Positions 36,401 to 45,600 of a stretch of DNA of 64,000 nucleotides are shown here, piece after piece (the stretch's first letter is position 1; each line of letters opens with the position of its first letter). Made by a program: the position numbers and the translations under genes. A model generated the notes under the pieces. The model ran no database searches and was not told where the DNA came from. It worked only from the letters and a program-made list of their open reading frames with translations. Source of the stretch: a virus; IMG/VR virus record IMGVR_UViG_3300032223_001001, positions 17,778-81,777 of that record; one strand, written 5' to 3'.

Positions 36401-38622
36401 TCAACAATAATAGTCCAACTCAATGTACCAGTTCTAGTAGTATTCTTATATGTATATATCGGTTCAGGTCGACCAATAAATGGTGTTCCATTAAAATCCG
36501 CACTACTAGAATCCGAAAATTTAAGATTATATGGTGGAAACCACATAACCCTACCACCATTTGGTCCTTTTTCACAAACAGGCAATTCATCATAAGTATA
36601 ACCAGGTCTTGAAGAAGTCCTCCATGCCAAATTCTCAATGGAGAACATATACTTTTTAGCATAAAAATCACCATTCTTATTTTGAGTAATATTTGTCGAT
36701 CCAGGGTTTTTTAATGGTGCAATATTCAAGTTATAGGTATTATCTAATACCGAATTCGTAAATCTTCTACCAGAAGTAGTTATACCATCACCCTTCTGAA
36801 GATCATTATATGTATAGTATGGTGTGTCTTTTGTAAAAACACGACAATATTCAATACCAGCTTCAGTACCATTAGTATTATCTTGATATGATACCACCCT
36901 TGAACCTTTTGTTAATTCACGATAACCATCGTTAAAAACTTTACTAACTTGGTTAATTGCCGTACCTACGTGTTTTAATTTCTTTTCCCCAGCAACATTA
37001 TCCGCCGACTCAACAATACGTTGTGTATTGTCCAATATCGAATTTTGTTTGAACTCAATATTGGTAGATTGGTTTTGGTTAATGACACTTTGAATTTGGT
37101 TAAAATCACCATCCAAACTTCCTTTATCCCCACCAGGTTTCGCTTTATACCCCGATCCGTCTTTACCCTTCGTTGAAGTCCAACTAAATTCACCATCAAT
37201 TCCACCACCTTGACCCATTGGGTTTGCACCAAAACCAAACTTAATTTTATCGATGTTACCCTCAAACAATTTACCCATTTCGGATGGTCCATACATATCC
37301 ATCGGAACTTGTTGACCATAAGAATTGGTTGGTATTTCATTTGCCGGTGAAGTTAACGTTGAGGGTTCAGTATTTGAATTCCCAACGTAATAACCCCCAC
37401 TTAACGTGCCATTATTTGGATTAATAGCATTTGCCACCGTTTCAATAACAGATTGAATAATCCCCTTATTGTACGCCGGTTGATATCTATTATAATTTAT
37501 ATTGTTAAATAAAGCAGACTTTTGTCCATTTCCAGTATTACCTAAAAATAATTGTGACGGGTTTCTTGTCTTATTCAAGATTGAACCCAAAAATCCACCC
37601 GTTAAATTATTAGCAACATCCAATGCTTTAGATGTTTGTGAAGTCTGAACCCCATTATTAGTATTTTCATCAAAATAATCCCCAGGAATAAAAGATACCG
37701 GCCAATACGCCCCAGAAATACGTGTTGCAAAATCACCTAGTGCAGCAATTGGGTTTTCAGGTACTGTTATTCTCCAGTTTCTAGCAATCAATGGTTGTTT
37801 ACCAGATAATATTAAACTTATATCAAAAGGATCTTGTAATGACGCTAATGATAATTTCCCAACTGTATTTTTAGCAATTTCACCATCAATACGATTCTTA
37901 AAAGTTTGATGCAATGTTTGAGCCCCAATCTTAGCCAAATAAGAATCCGTACTAACACCTGTTGGTGTCGGTGAAAAAAATATTTGGTAAGGGGTATACA
38001 TACCAACGATAAATTGATCGTGGTATGGTACATGATATAATGGGTTCATTAGTTTAACATCAACACTGTACAAATAAGTGTACCCATCATATGGATTAAA
38101 ACTATTAATTGTTTGATATTGAGTTAAATATTGAGAAGCTATATTTGGTAGTTTAGCATCGGTAGCACCATATTCACCTTGATTAGGTGTTAATGTATTT
38201 GGTACACCATTATAAGTAATACCAAATGTATAACCACCAGCTGGACCAAAACCATTTAATGGATATAAAGAATTCAAGTATTTGTGATACACAACATCAT
38301 CAAAAGAAATTGAGTCTTTAATACTATAATTGCTCAATATCGTTGGATAATTAATTGGACCACCAGGAGGTGTGTAAGCACCTGGAACACTATATGGTGG
38401 TAGATTTTTACCGTTTAACTTATTCCTATATTCTTGTGATGGGATAAAAGATATCTTGTCTTGTGAATCAATGACACTATATTCATTAATAGGTACTTCA
38501 TACACCGTTGGACCATTAGGTGGTGTATACGACCCAGGTACAACATATTTAGGCAAATTCTTACCCATTAACTTATTTCTAAAATCACTTGACGATGTAA
38601 AGGATAAGGTACTATTTGGCAT
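33457..38622 (-). CDS. Giant baseplate protein with an OmpA-like domain
   Basis: The 1721-residue protein begins with two similar segments (FTSSSDFRNKLMGKNLPKYV and FIPSQEYRNKLNGKNLPPYS, each followed by PGxYTPPxGP), an internal duplication. Residues about 930-1060 resemble an OmpA/peptidoglycan-binding fold (TVIITLTGSASAIAKNNY; STRRIDSVKKFLN). Later LRPGETIPTVDEKGN and FGAPPILVLRIGDYFHTKIV are hub-like strands. The C-terminal third has coiled-coil stretches. It lies between the tape measure and gp53, in the usual place of hub and wedge proteins. Exact T4 equivalent unknown. Confidence 0.75.
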   Translation of the reverse strand: MPNSTLSFTSSSDFRNKLMGKNLPKYVVPGSYTPPNGPTVYEVPINEYSVIDSQDKISFIPSQEYRNKLNGKNLPPYSVPGAYTPPGGPINYPTILSNYSIKDSISFDDVVYHKYLNSLYPLNGFGPAGGYTFGITYNGVPNTLTPNQGEYGATDAKLPNIASQYLTQYQTINSFNPYDGYTYLYSVDVKLMNPLYHVPYHDQFIVGMYTPYQIFFSPTPTGVSTDSYLAKIGAQTLHQTFKNRIDGEIAKNTVGKLSLASLQDPFDISLILSGKQPLIARNWRITVPENPIAALGDFATRISGAYWPVSFIPGDYFDENTNNGVQTSQTSKALDVANNLTGGFLGSILNKTRNPSQLFLGNTGNGQKSALFNNINYNRYQPAYNKGIIQSVIETVANAINPNNGTLSGGYYVGNSNTEPSTLTSPANEIPTNSYGQQVPMDMYGPSEMGKLFEGNIDKIKFGFGANPMGQGGGIDGEFSWTSTKGKDGSGYKAKPGGDKGSLDGDFNQIQSVINQNQSTNIEFKQNSILDNTQRIVESADNVAGEKKLKHVGTAINQVSKVFNDGYRELTKGSRVVSYQDNTNGTEAGIEYCRVFTKDTPYYTYNDLQKGDGITTSGRRFTNSVLDNTYNLNIAPLKNPGSTNITQNKNGDFYAKKYMFSIENLAWRTSSRPGYTYDELPVCEKGPNGGRVMWFPPYNLKFSDSSSADFNGTPFIGRPEPIYTYKNTTRTGTLSWTIIVDSPSVMNRIVDEQLKGIDDKKKDSILNSFFAGCTKFDIYELAKKYTNFSVNELYDIQEILNNPRLTSQERVGVLQNIPKDNTGQSSSDNGTNKQTGTPATPVDFSMFNKKYFYFENDYPDPKTLSKTSTTSFENLISSYISDGNRTKYVNQASSVSFVDESNKNVKSFFENTIIPSYDSLIKGEVNLVSQLFKAMEQNNTVIITLTGSASAIAKNNYNVNLSTRRIDSVKKFLNNYQVGGKTLKEYIDNKKITIIEKAEGEDLPTIVSDDNTGDNIAISCTKDIEIYYQGKKYSRKTSPNNAVRSLLNIADVYSVDAMACRRVRLDVEAKAPVVQQVQEPEPIEQLTTTINPKPQPTIDVQKKIKDGISKKIIRKMLSECDYFEMIKSTDPMIYNSISQKIKYFNPAFHSMTPEGLNARVTFLNQCLRPGETIPTVDEKGNIIKKDAINTSFGAPPILVLRIGDYFHTKIVPDSVSFSYDPMNYDLNPEGIGVQPMFVNVQMNFKIIGGMGLQGPIDELQNALSFNYYANTEMYDERATPTEDTSKLDKMMVDNILAQSNNTTPVNTSQVVNNGGNTIGEIKTTIPVEGGEQGQISYQTIMDKQLDNVKGYITTISDQLEKMNKIYNYGILQLVSYKTRDYVDGNIGGVSSVIYGKPNQLTNGLMDKLFDNTISDCVISGGNSQNPILNYFIKKGFKPNVDNVIEMISQNLVSYIKNMKSSFSNEYTNIIQTIVLEEQNLIQNINKLNFISNGFDGKIIDGLTPKAYFTSGTTQVSPLSNTPPIPLNTSEELLNDLSKMAVTLKDFDKVLTDNNLISSPLNFDEANAAFKPLTDKIGSFDNKEYASIRFYMLFSSIFLDKSKLEGFKNEIISGPLKTINNQTKIKKVFDDICNDLVKDYQKEYDAEQKVFTTYRQSKTYKDYTDGIELKLYPKGKTRIFDFTTVSTDDTIRSLTEIGLRLLYSTTPITVPKNTFNDKTKLN

Positions 38623-38638
38623 TCTATTACTTTATTTA

Positions 38639-38645
38639 ATAAATA
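38639..38645 (-). promoter_or_regulatory. TATTTAT element before the OmpA-domain baseplate gene
   Basis: Sense strand AGCTATTTATTAAATAAAG, 16 bases before the ATG. It lies in the 38-bp gap after the tape-measure stop. Confidence 0.45.
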
Positions 38646-38660
38646 GCTAATTTATGTTTT

Positions 38661-40508
38661 TCAAGTGGTTAAATTATAATTTGTTTTAACTTGACCCATT
38701 GTTTTACTTAATTCTTGAACCACTCCAGTATTACGTAACGATTCTTTAACCGCCGACAGGATATTGTCTCTATCCGTCCCTTGAGGTGCGGAAATATTAA
38801 TGTTTAAGTTAATATCCGATGTATTTCTATTTTCGTTAATTGTTGTATTTTTATTTTCAGTTAAACTAGTCCCACCGGCCATAACAATTGAGTCTTCAGG
38901 TAAAGTTTTTATCATAAAATCTTTAACATCAAGAGTTTTGTCATTATTCTGAACTTTAATATTACCAGTACCTAGATTTTTATCACTATATTCAACAACT
39001 TTTTGAATAACATTCCCAGTTGGTGTACCCTTAAATTGTTTTCTACCTTCCTCCTCAACAGCCAACATTGCTTTATTCATATATTTTGTTAATCCATCAA
39101 CACCTTTACCAAATTGTTCCAACGAACCACTGGTATCCCCTTTATATAATTTTTTAAGACCTTCACCTATTAAACCAAAATCGGTAGTTAATTCCTTCCT
39201 AACATCTTTAACAGATAATTCTTTAACATTAAACACATTAGTTAATCTAGCACTAACCCCCCTTAATTCACCAATGAACTTATCAACACCACCCATACCA
39301 GCAACAGCATAACCAGTTCTACTAGCGGGAGCTTTTGACGCAGCTTCGATTGCTTTTAAGGTTGTTAATTGTTCACGAGCCAATTCTTCCATCGTTTTTG
39401 GGGCTTGAGGGTTTGCTAAACGTTGAATATCGTTTTCACTTAATTGTGTTATTGATTTTTCAACTTTTTCACCCTTTTCGTCCGTCATTGAAATTTTATA
39501 TTCACCACCCTTCATTTCCGCCATACTAGCGATCATCTTCTGTTGTTCCTCGGATAAATTGAATTTGGTTGGGAACGCAATTTTACCCATCTTATCTTGA
39601 ATTTCCGCAGTAGACTTAGCCATTTTAACTAATTGTTCATAATTAACCCCTGTTGCTTTTTCATACTCACGCATAACACGACGACCATAATCACTAATCT
39701 TAAATTGACCATCTTCAGCTTGTTGTACATATCGTTGAACATCATCCGCCAATACCTTCAACATTTCTTCAGGATTATTTTGACTTAAATCCATCAATCT
39801 TAATGGGTTTAATAAATCCGCTTGTTGCGCACCCAATCGTTGTAGAGTTGCGGCCATTGTGATAGCACCTTCAGGTTCAAACGCCTTTTCTAACATACCA
39901 CTAATTGATGATACATTAACTCGCATTAAAGCAGCGTTCGCGGCCATTTTAGCTAACCCTTGTACACCGTTTTCAAACCCATATTTATCCAATAACCCAA
40001 TATTATTAGATACCTGTCTACTAACCTCCTCAACGTTGACCCCCATACTTCTGGCGATATCAACCACCTTTTGCAGTTGATCCCCAGCTTGATAAACTGA
40101 ATAACCAGCATCCTTAAATGTTTCAACAATTGTCCCAACACTTAAACTAGTTACTTCACCAGCAGCATAAAGTTGTTGATACGAATCTGACATTAAAACC
40201 AAATTTCGGTTCAACGTTTCAGATATATCTAATTGAATTTGTTTTACATTACCAAAATTCCCACCTAGTGCCTCAACCTCCTTTACAGCATCGGATAAAC
40301 CTTGTTTGATCGCCAAAACATTATCACGACCCGTACCAAATTTTTTAATAACTTCGGTTGCTGCATCGTCAACTTCACCAATTTTACCGATAACATCACT
40401 AATATCAATATTGGTATAAATGTTTTTCGCAAAACTATTAAAAATTTCTTTTAATTGGTTTTTAGCGTCATTAAGACTATTTTGAAATATATTTCCCTCG
40501 TCAGCCAT
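38661..40508 (-). CDS. Tail tape-measure-like protein
   Basis: The 615-residue protein is mostly alpha-helical with long amphipathic heptads (NSLNDAKNQLKEIFNSFAKN; VQGLAKMAANAALMRVNVSS). It lies between the gp26-like gene and the baseplate genes, the place of the tape measure in contractile-tail phages. Near the C-terminus FMIKTLPEDSIVMAGGTSLT is a beta segment seen in such proteins. It lacks obvious membrane segments. At this length the tail would be shorter than usual, or a second length determinant exists, since the giant hub proteins could add to it. Identity rests on composition and position. Confidence 0.68.
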   Translation of the reverse strand: MADEGNIFQNSLNDAKNQLKEIFNSFAKNIYTNIDISDVIGKIGEVDDAATEVIKKFGTGRDNVLAIKQGLSDAVKEVEALGGNFGNVKQIQLDISETLNRNLVLMSDSYQQLYAAGEVTSLSVGTIVETFKDAGYSVYQAGDQLQKVVDIARSMGVNVEEVSRQVSNNIGLLDKYGFENGVQGLAKMAANAALMRVNVSSISGMLEKAFEPEGAITMAATLQRLGAQQADLLNPLRLMDLSQNNPEEMLKVLADDVQRYVQQAEDGQFKISDYGRRVMREYEKATGVNYEQLVKMAKSTAEIQDKMGKIAFPTKFNLSEEQQKMIASMAEMKGGEYKISMTDEKGEKVEKSITQLSENDIQRLANPQAPKTMEELAREQLTTLKAIEAASKAPASRTGYAVAGMGGVDKFIGELRGVSARLTNVFNVKELSVKDVRKELTTDFGLIGEGLKKLYKGDTSGSLEQFGKGVDGLTKYMNKAMLAVEEEGRKQFKGTPTGNVIQKVVEYSDKNLGTGNIKVQNNDKTLDVKDFMIKTLPEDSIVMAGGTSLTENKNTTINENRNTSDINLNINISAPQGTDRDNILSAVKESLRNTGVVQELSKTMGQVKTNYNLTT

Positions 40509-40529
40509 ATTTAGTTTTTCTTATATAAA

Positions 40530-40536
40530 ATAAATA
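40530..40536 (-). promoter_or_regulatory. TATTTAT element before the tape-measure gene
   Basis: Sense strand GCATATTTATTTTATATAAG, overlapping the arm of a terminator hairpin. The ATG is 21 bases downstream. Confidence 0.4.
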
Positions 40537-40537
40537 T

Positions 40538-40562
40538 GCCGAAGGGTTGTTATTCCTTCGGC
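40538..40562 (-). terminator. Strong terminator after the chaperone-like gene
   Basis: A GC-rich 8-bp stem (GCCGAAGG / CCTTCGGC) with a 9-base loop. It overlaps the last codons of the small gene 40550-40678. Confidence 0.8.
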
Positions 40563-40678
40563 GTATTACTATCAATGATTTTATTAATTAAGTATTTCCG
40601 GATATATGTTGGTAATGTTAGAAATTCTTTATACGAAGTCCTTAAAAACTTCGCCATTATATAATATTCATCCAACAA
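40550..40678 (-). CDS. Small tail-chaperone-like ORF overlapping the gp26-like frame
   Basis: An open frame reads LDEYYIMAKFLRTSYKEFLT then LPTYIRKYLINKIIDSNTPK. Starts available are TTG at 40678 or 40675 and ATG at 40657. The same frame stays open about 40 bases into the end of the gp26-like gene, upstream of that gene's stop at 40692, in the +1 frame, across a TTTTTTC run. It resembles the short helical C-terminal part of tail-assembly chaperones. It could be a separate gene or the product of a programmed frameshift. Confidence 0.55.
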   Translation of the reverse strand: MLDEYYIMAKFLRTSYKEFLTLPTYIRKYLINKIIDSNTPKE

Positions 40679-40691
40679 ATAAGTTCCATAA

Positions 40692-41450
40692 TTAGAAGAA
40701 AGGGCGAAAAAACTCAACCCCAAAAGTAATATTGAATACTACTCTTTCTCCTGACGGGGCGATTGCTGTTCTCGTTAAATCTAACGATGGTTGGTTTTTA
40801 TTTAAGAATTCACGAATATATTTTGAATCCATAATTGGCATTGACTCAATAAATTTAGATATCATCATCTTATCTTCATTACCATCAACTGAAACTATTT
40901 GTTTATTTAACTTCCACGTGATCGTTGGAACAATTCTTCCTTGAGGATAAGTTTCCGCTAATCTATCCAACTCAACTGTCTCACCATAAGTTAATAATCT
41001 TAATTTAACCGTTGAACCACATTTAGGTAATGTAGTTGTAAAAATCCCATTTTCATCTGGTTGAACTTCAGTTTTTTTGAAATCAATTTCATCTAGAATT
41101 TCAACATGATCAAACGGTTTTCCAGTTTGAGGATCCTTGAGAACTAAATTATATTCAGGACCAAATGAAGTGTTTCGTAAATACAATAAAATTGTTTGAA
41201 TATCACCCTCGATCATATCTTCAGGTCTTAAGTCATGTTCATACAACTTATTTCTAACCAACGTTAAAACAACATTGTCAGAATTCCCCCTAACTGAATT
41301 TAATAATAAATTTTCGTCTGTTGCCGTTAAAAATCCAATTTTAACAGATTTCTTTTTTGATTTGTAAAATTTCCCATTGGAAGGTAAAGTGACAACATCG
41401 TGAGGTAGTGAAAAACTCTCAGTCGCAGCTTGTAATAATTGATCATCCAT
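40692..41450 (-). CDS. Baseplate/tail assembly protein, T4 gp26-like family
   Basis: The 252-residue protein starts MDDQLLQAATESFSLPHDVV and carries VTLPSNGKFY, VKIGFLTATDENLLLN, and CGSTVKLRLLTYGETVELDR, a pattern of the T4 base-plate gp26 family (PF12322), which acts in hub assembly. The position just before the tape measure agrees. The length is slightly above T4 gp26 (208). Its C-terminal end overlaps the small helical ORF. It starts after TATTAATTTATGG, and the 304-bp AT-rich region lies upstream. Confidence 0.72.
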   Translation of the reverse strand: MDDQLLQAATESFSLPHDVVTLPSNGKFYKSKKKSVKIGFLTATDENLLLNSVRGNSDNVVLTLVRNKLYEHDLRPEDMIEGDIQTILLYLRNTSFGPEYNLVLKDPQTGKPFDHVEILDEIDFKKTEVQPDENGIFTTTLPKCGSTVKLRLLTYGETVELDRLAETYPQGRIVPTITWKLNKQIVSVDGNEDKMMISKFIESMPIMDSKYIREFLNKNQPSLDLTRTAIAPSGERVVFNITFGVEFFRPFF

Positions 41451-41754
41451 AAATTAATATTTTACAAAAAACATAATTAAAAAAATCAATAAATAAAGAA
41501 AAATTTATTAAAATCGTTGAAGAAATATTTTATGAAAAATATTGTTAAAGCTATTGACTTAATTAAAAATTTTAACTACTTAATAATATATTATTATATA
41601 TATTATATAATAATATTAATATATACTAGTATATATTAATATAACCCATTCAATAACCCATTCTATTAATTTATTAATATTTTATTTATTATATAAATTA
41701 TTTTTATTATTATTTATATAAGTTATTATTATAATAGATGAAATTCCTACTAGA
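41451..41754. other. Extremely AT-rich intergenic region
   Basis: No supported gene lies here. Over 290 bases are almost pure A/T, with TATAT runs and a perfect 30-bp palindrome. It lies between the gp26-like gene and the HAD gene. It may be a promoter region, a DNA-unwinding element or a cruciform site. Confidence 0.6.
41613..41642. repeat. Perfect 30-bp palindrome
   Basis: The centre is ACTAGT and arms extend 15 bases each way with no mismatch (arm: ATATTAATATATACT). It could extrude as a cruciform or bind a symmetric protein. Confidence 0.7.
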
Positions 41755-42576
41755 TTAATAGTCTTTTTTAACTCCTCCAGCTGTTGAATACATTTTCAAA
41801 ATATTTTCTGGATCATCCTTGAAATGTCCTTTAACTTTTTCCAAATTTCTTAAATCGTCATCTGAAAAACCTATCTGGGGTATCGCAAATTTATTACTAA
41901 CTTTATTTTTCAAAAACGCTTTTTTATGGATAAAGTTCGATACTTCACGAATGTACGAAATAAATTCATTCAGTGCCTTAATTTTCCCGTCTTCTGGATT
42001 AGTCGCTGACCCTTCACCATAGGTAACGGGGTAAAAGCGACACAGATTCAAGTATTCACGTATTAAATCACGTTTTGGAAGTTCCTCCTCGTCCGCAATA
42101 TCACGGTATTTTATTAAATTCTTAGCTAACTCGTCTGAATTAATCCCTTGATGATTGGAAATGATTAAATTATAAACAGCTTCCTTCATGATTGATGGTG
42201 TATGACCTCTTGCTGTAACAATCGAAAAAATTGAACCATTATTTATCGCTTCAACAAAATCTGGCCAAGCTGGACCTAAATTAGCCGTCATAGAATCAAC
42301 TACGAAATTCTTATCACCAGTGGTTGTAAAATATCTAAATGGCAATTCCGCAAATCCAACAATTTTATGTCCTTTATACTCAAAAGGTTCTTTACCTACC
42401 TTAACACGATATTCCGCAAAATCTTCCGTTCCCATCGGAACTTCTTCCCCTTTATCATCCATTAATATAATTTTGGTTGGCATATACATGATATTATCAT
42501 CCCAATCAAACGCATAATATTTCATATCTGGAGTTCCTTGTTCAGTTATTCCCTCCTTAATTCTTCTTTTTTCCAT
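41755..42576 (-). CDS. HAD-superfamily phosphatase-like protein
   Basis: With a start at ATG 42576 (MEKRRIKEGITEQGTPDMKY) the protein is 273 residues. HAD motifs: YYAFDWDDNIMY (motif I, DxD), SIVTARGH (motif II) and IGFSDDDLRN (motif IV). Such phage proteins may dephosphorylate nucleotides or DNA ends. The open frame extends upstream to 42660, but that part crosses the sheath terminator and overlaps sheath codons. The TATTTAT box ends 5 bases before ATG 42576 in the same spacing as other genes, so the shorter start is chosen. Confidence 0.82.
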   Translation of the reverse strand: MEKRRIKEGITEQGTPDMKYYAFDWDDNIMYMPTKIILMDDKGEEVPMGTEDFAEYRVKVGKEPFEYKGHKIVGFAELPFRYFTTTGDKNFVVDSMTANLGPAWPDFVEAINNGSIFSIVTARGHTPSIMKEAVYNLIISNHQGINSDELAKNLIKYRDIADEEELPKRDLIREYLNLCRFYPVTYGEGSATNPEDGKIKALNEFISYIREVSNFIHKKAFLKNKVSNKFAIPQIGFSDDDLRNLEKVKGHFKDDPENILKMYSTAGGVKKDY

Positions 42577-42580
42577 ATTC

Positions 42581-42587
42581 ATAAATA
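42581..42587 (-). promoter_or_regulatory. TATTTAT element deciding the HAD start
   Basis: Sense strand AACTATTTATGAATATGG: box, then G, AAT and ATG. The spacing copies that at 59.45 kb and 51.67 kb. A transcript starting here would be nearly leaderless. Confidence 0.55.
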
Positions 42588-42600
42588 GTTTATTAAATAA

Positions 42601-42628
42601 AAAATGGGGATTAACTAACCCCCATTTT
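42601..42628 (-). terminator. Terminator after the tail sheath gene
   Basis: A 9-bp stem (AAAATGGGG / CCCCATTTT) with a 10-base loop, followed on the sense strand by an A/T-rich tail. It is 19 bases past the sheath stop. Confidence 0.75.
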
Positions 42629-42646
42629 TTTATGTTTTTTTTATTT

Positions 42647-45600
42647 TTAGATGTTGTCAAAAGACGCCCCAGATGGTGTGATATAGAATGTAATATCGAT
42701 AAATTCTAGTGCGGCGGTTGGTTTGATCCAAATCTTCCCCGTCATTTGCTTACGATCCAAGTCAGCAGCATCTGAAGATACCTCAACTCTAAAGTCGTAT
42801 AATCCACGATCACGTCTAATTGAGTCTAAAATTGGATTTACCGCGTTTAAGAAGTCTTGTCTAACCTTGTCATCATTTTGTTCGAATAAAAGTCTTACAG
42901 ACACCGCAGAAATCAATTTACGAGCTTGTAATAACAATCTTCTAACGTTCATTCTGTTTAGAGCAGAATCTTTAACTTGAAGTGTTTTGTTACCCCAAAT
43001 CACAGTACCCACGTCTGAGAATGTAGCGATAGGATTTAATCTACCATTGTACAATACATCACGATCTTCTTGTGTTAACTTTTTACGAGCTTTAATTGAA
43101 TTAACAATACCTCTAGTATAACCAGCTGCCGCAAACCATGGGAATGCAATGTTATCTGTTAAAGCGATGTTTTTAACAACTTCACCAGTTGGCGGTAAAT
43201 AGATTTGTGTATTATTATCCGTATCTTTTGTTAATACCCAAGGATAATATGTTGCAGTATAGTTAGAATCAATTCCAACGTTATCTAAATTATCTACCGC
43301 TTCTTGTGGATAAATTAATTCAGTTGTTCCTGCGTTAGGTGTTAACATGTTATAATCTGGTGTTGTTGTAACATAAATTGAATCCGCACGATCATTTTCA
43401 ATCATATCAACAACTTCTTCAACTAAATCTGAATTGTTAACATAATCAATACCTGGTGATACGAATACGTTGATATTCACAGCTTCAGGGTTAGCAAATG
43501 TTCTATAACCTAATAAATAAGCATAATAATCCGAGTTACCCCAATCTTGTGTATTATCACCAACAGTGATTTGTTTGAATGCTCCCCATCCAGTCGCATT
43601 AGGGTATTTCACTGAACATGTTGGATTAAATCCTTTTAAGAAACCAGTTCTACCGATTTTATATTTATCCTCGTTAGTTCTACGTTCTCTATATATATCC
43701 CATCCGTCAAAACCTCCAGCTACAAGTAAAGTAAATTTACGAGCGTAAAGTCTGTAATAAGGGTTTGATTCATTTGTAGGATCTGAAGTAAATTCAGCAT
43801 TACCAACATAATAAGCAGATTCTCCACTAGTTGTATAACCATTTGGAATTGTTATTGACGCAGCATTAACATCCATATGGAATCCTTTTGTTTTATAAAC
43901 CCAAGAGTCACCAGTTGAATCACATGGGGATAGAGGAGCTTGCTTACCTTTATAACCAAACATACTAATATCCACACCCATTTTATCGGAAATACCTAAA
44001 TAAGTACGTCTAACATTGTCACCATTACTAATAGTTTTGTTATCACCACCAGTTGTATAACCAAAAGGAGGATTGAAGATTTCTTCACCTGGATAATCGT
44101 ATTTAGTTTTATAGATTGGGAATGATGGTTTAGATTCAGCATATTGTCTATTTTCATACCCCTCGAATCCACAAGGTAAAGCCTCGATTGGTGCGTTTTC
44201 ATTAACCTCAACCATAATAAGTTTAGAGTTTAATTGATATTCACCATCACTAGTACCTATTTTTTTAGCGATATAACCATTGTCGCTAGGATTCATATTA
44301 CAATTTGTAAATTTCTCCAAAACAACCGGACTTTCATCTGTATCGAAGAAATCACGAACCAATACATCGAAGGTACCATTATTAAATGATATGTTAGCAA
44401 TTGAAATTTTAACTTCAGTATTAGCACCAACACCATCTGAAATAGTTGTGAATCTAAATAATTCATATACTTTACTACCACGTAGTTCAGAAACTACCCA
44501 TGGTGAGCTAGGCGTTTGATATTGTTCCAAATACCAACCAATTGAAGATGAATCCAAATTTCTCGATTCAGGCAATGCTGTTAGATCACAATTTAATCCA
44601 CGGATATATCCTTTTTTATATGCGTAGTTTAATAACACAGGATAATTTTCTTCAACGAATACTGGTACAGATTTTTTATCTTTACCGAAGTTGGATGTTC
44701 CAAATACTTTTGATAAGTATTGTGTATCCGAATTCATAAATGATGTTTCAAACGTAAAATTAGAACCATCAATATTTTTAACATTCAACGCAAATTTAGC
44801 GAATGGGTTTTTATTTACCCCAGAATATTGTCCTGAACATACCATTGATACATCCGTTAATCCTGAAACTTCATAAACCGCACCAGCACCATCTGCATTG
44901 TTACCACGTGAACGTAAAGTTGCTATAACTAAATCATCATATTGTGTATAAGCAACACCTGAATAAATGAAGATTGTACCAATTAAATTACCAGTATAAC
45001 AATCTGTTGGTTTTAATGTTGTCGTAGTTGTAGTAGTTGTTGTTCCAGTTGGAGCACAAGGATTTGTAGTTGTCGTTGTAGTCGTTGGAGGTATTGTTGT
45101 AGTCGTTGTCGTTGAAGCTGAAATTAATGTTAATCCGTCAACCACCGAGAAAAATGAAAAACCAGAATAACTAGCGTTCCCATTATTATCAAACAATGAA
45201 TAATACCATGGATCATTTTTAGGTGACGTGAAATCGATCACTGAAGCGTCAACTGAATCAACACCATAAGTGTTTGTTGATGCGGTAAACCCTAAATTCG
45301 TCATTGCCGAATAAATTGTACCAGGGACTGCACCATAATAACTAATTGAATTTCCTTCCGTACTTGGAGCGTTAATAACGTCGAATACTTGACTTTTTAA
45401 GTCATATGATAAACTAGATGTTGAACCATTAAATTGTTCATATTGACTAGTTAATTTCATTAATATTTCATCTGGGATTGCTGTTTGGTCTAAAATAATT
45501 GAATTAATATCATTATTACAACCAGTAAACGGAATTAAGAAATCAACAGTTTGATATTCAACACATTCGTCAACACAATCAATAGTTGTTGCACTAACAC

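Noticed and set aside
41532-41640. A 35-codon plus-strand ORF in the AT-rich gap
   Set aside because: It codes only for Ile/Tyr/Leu runs from AT repeats and has no ribosome site or homologue-like pattern.
42577-42660. Upstream extension of the HAD gene frame
   Set aside because: It runs through the sheath terminator and overlaps sheath codons; the start at 42576 has the usual TATTTAT spacing.
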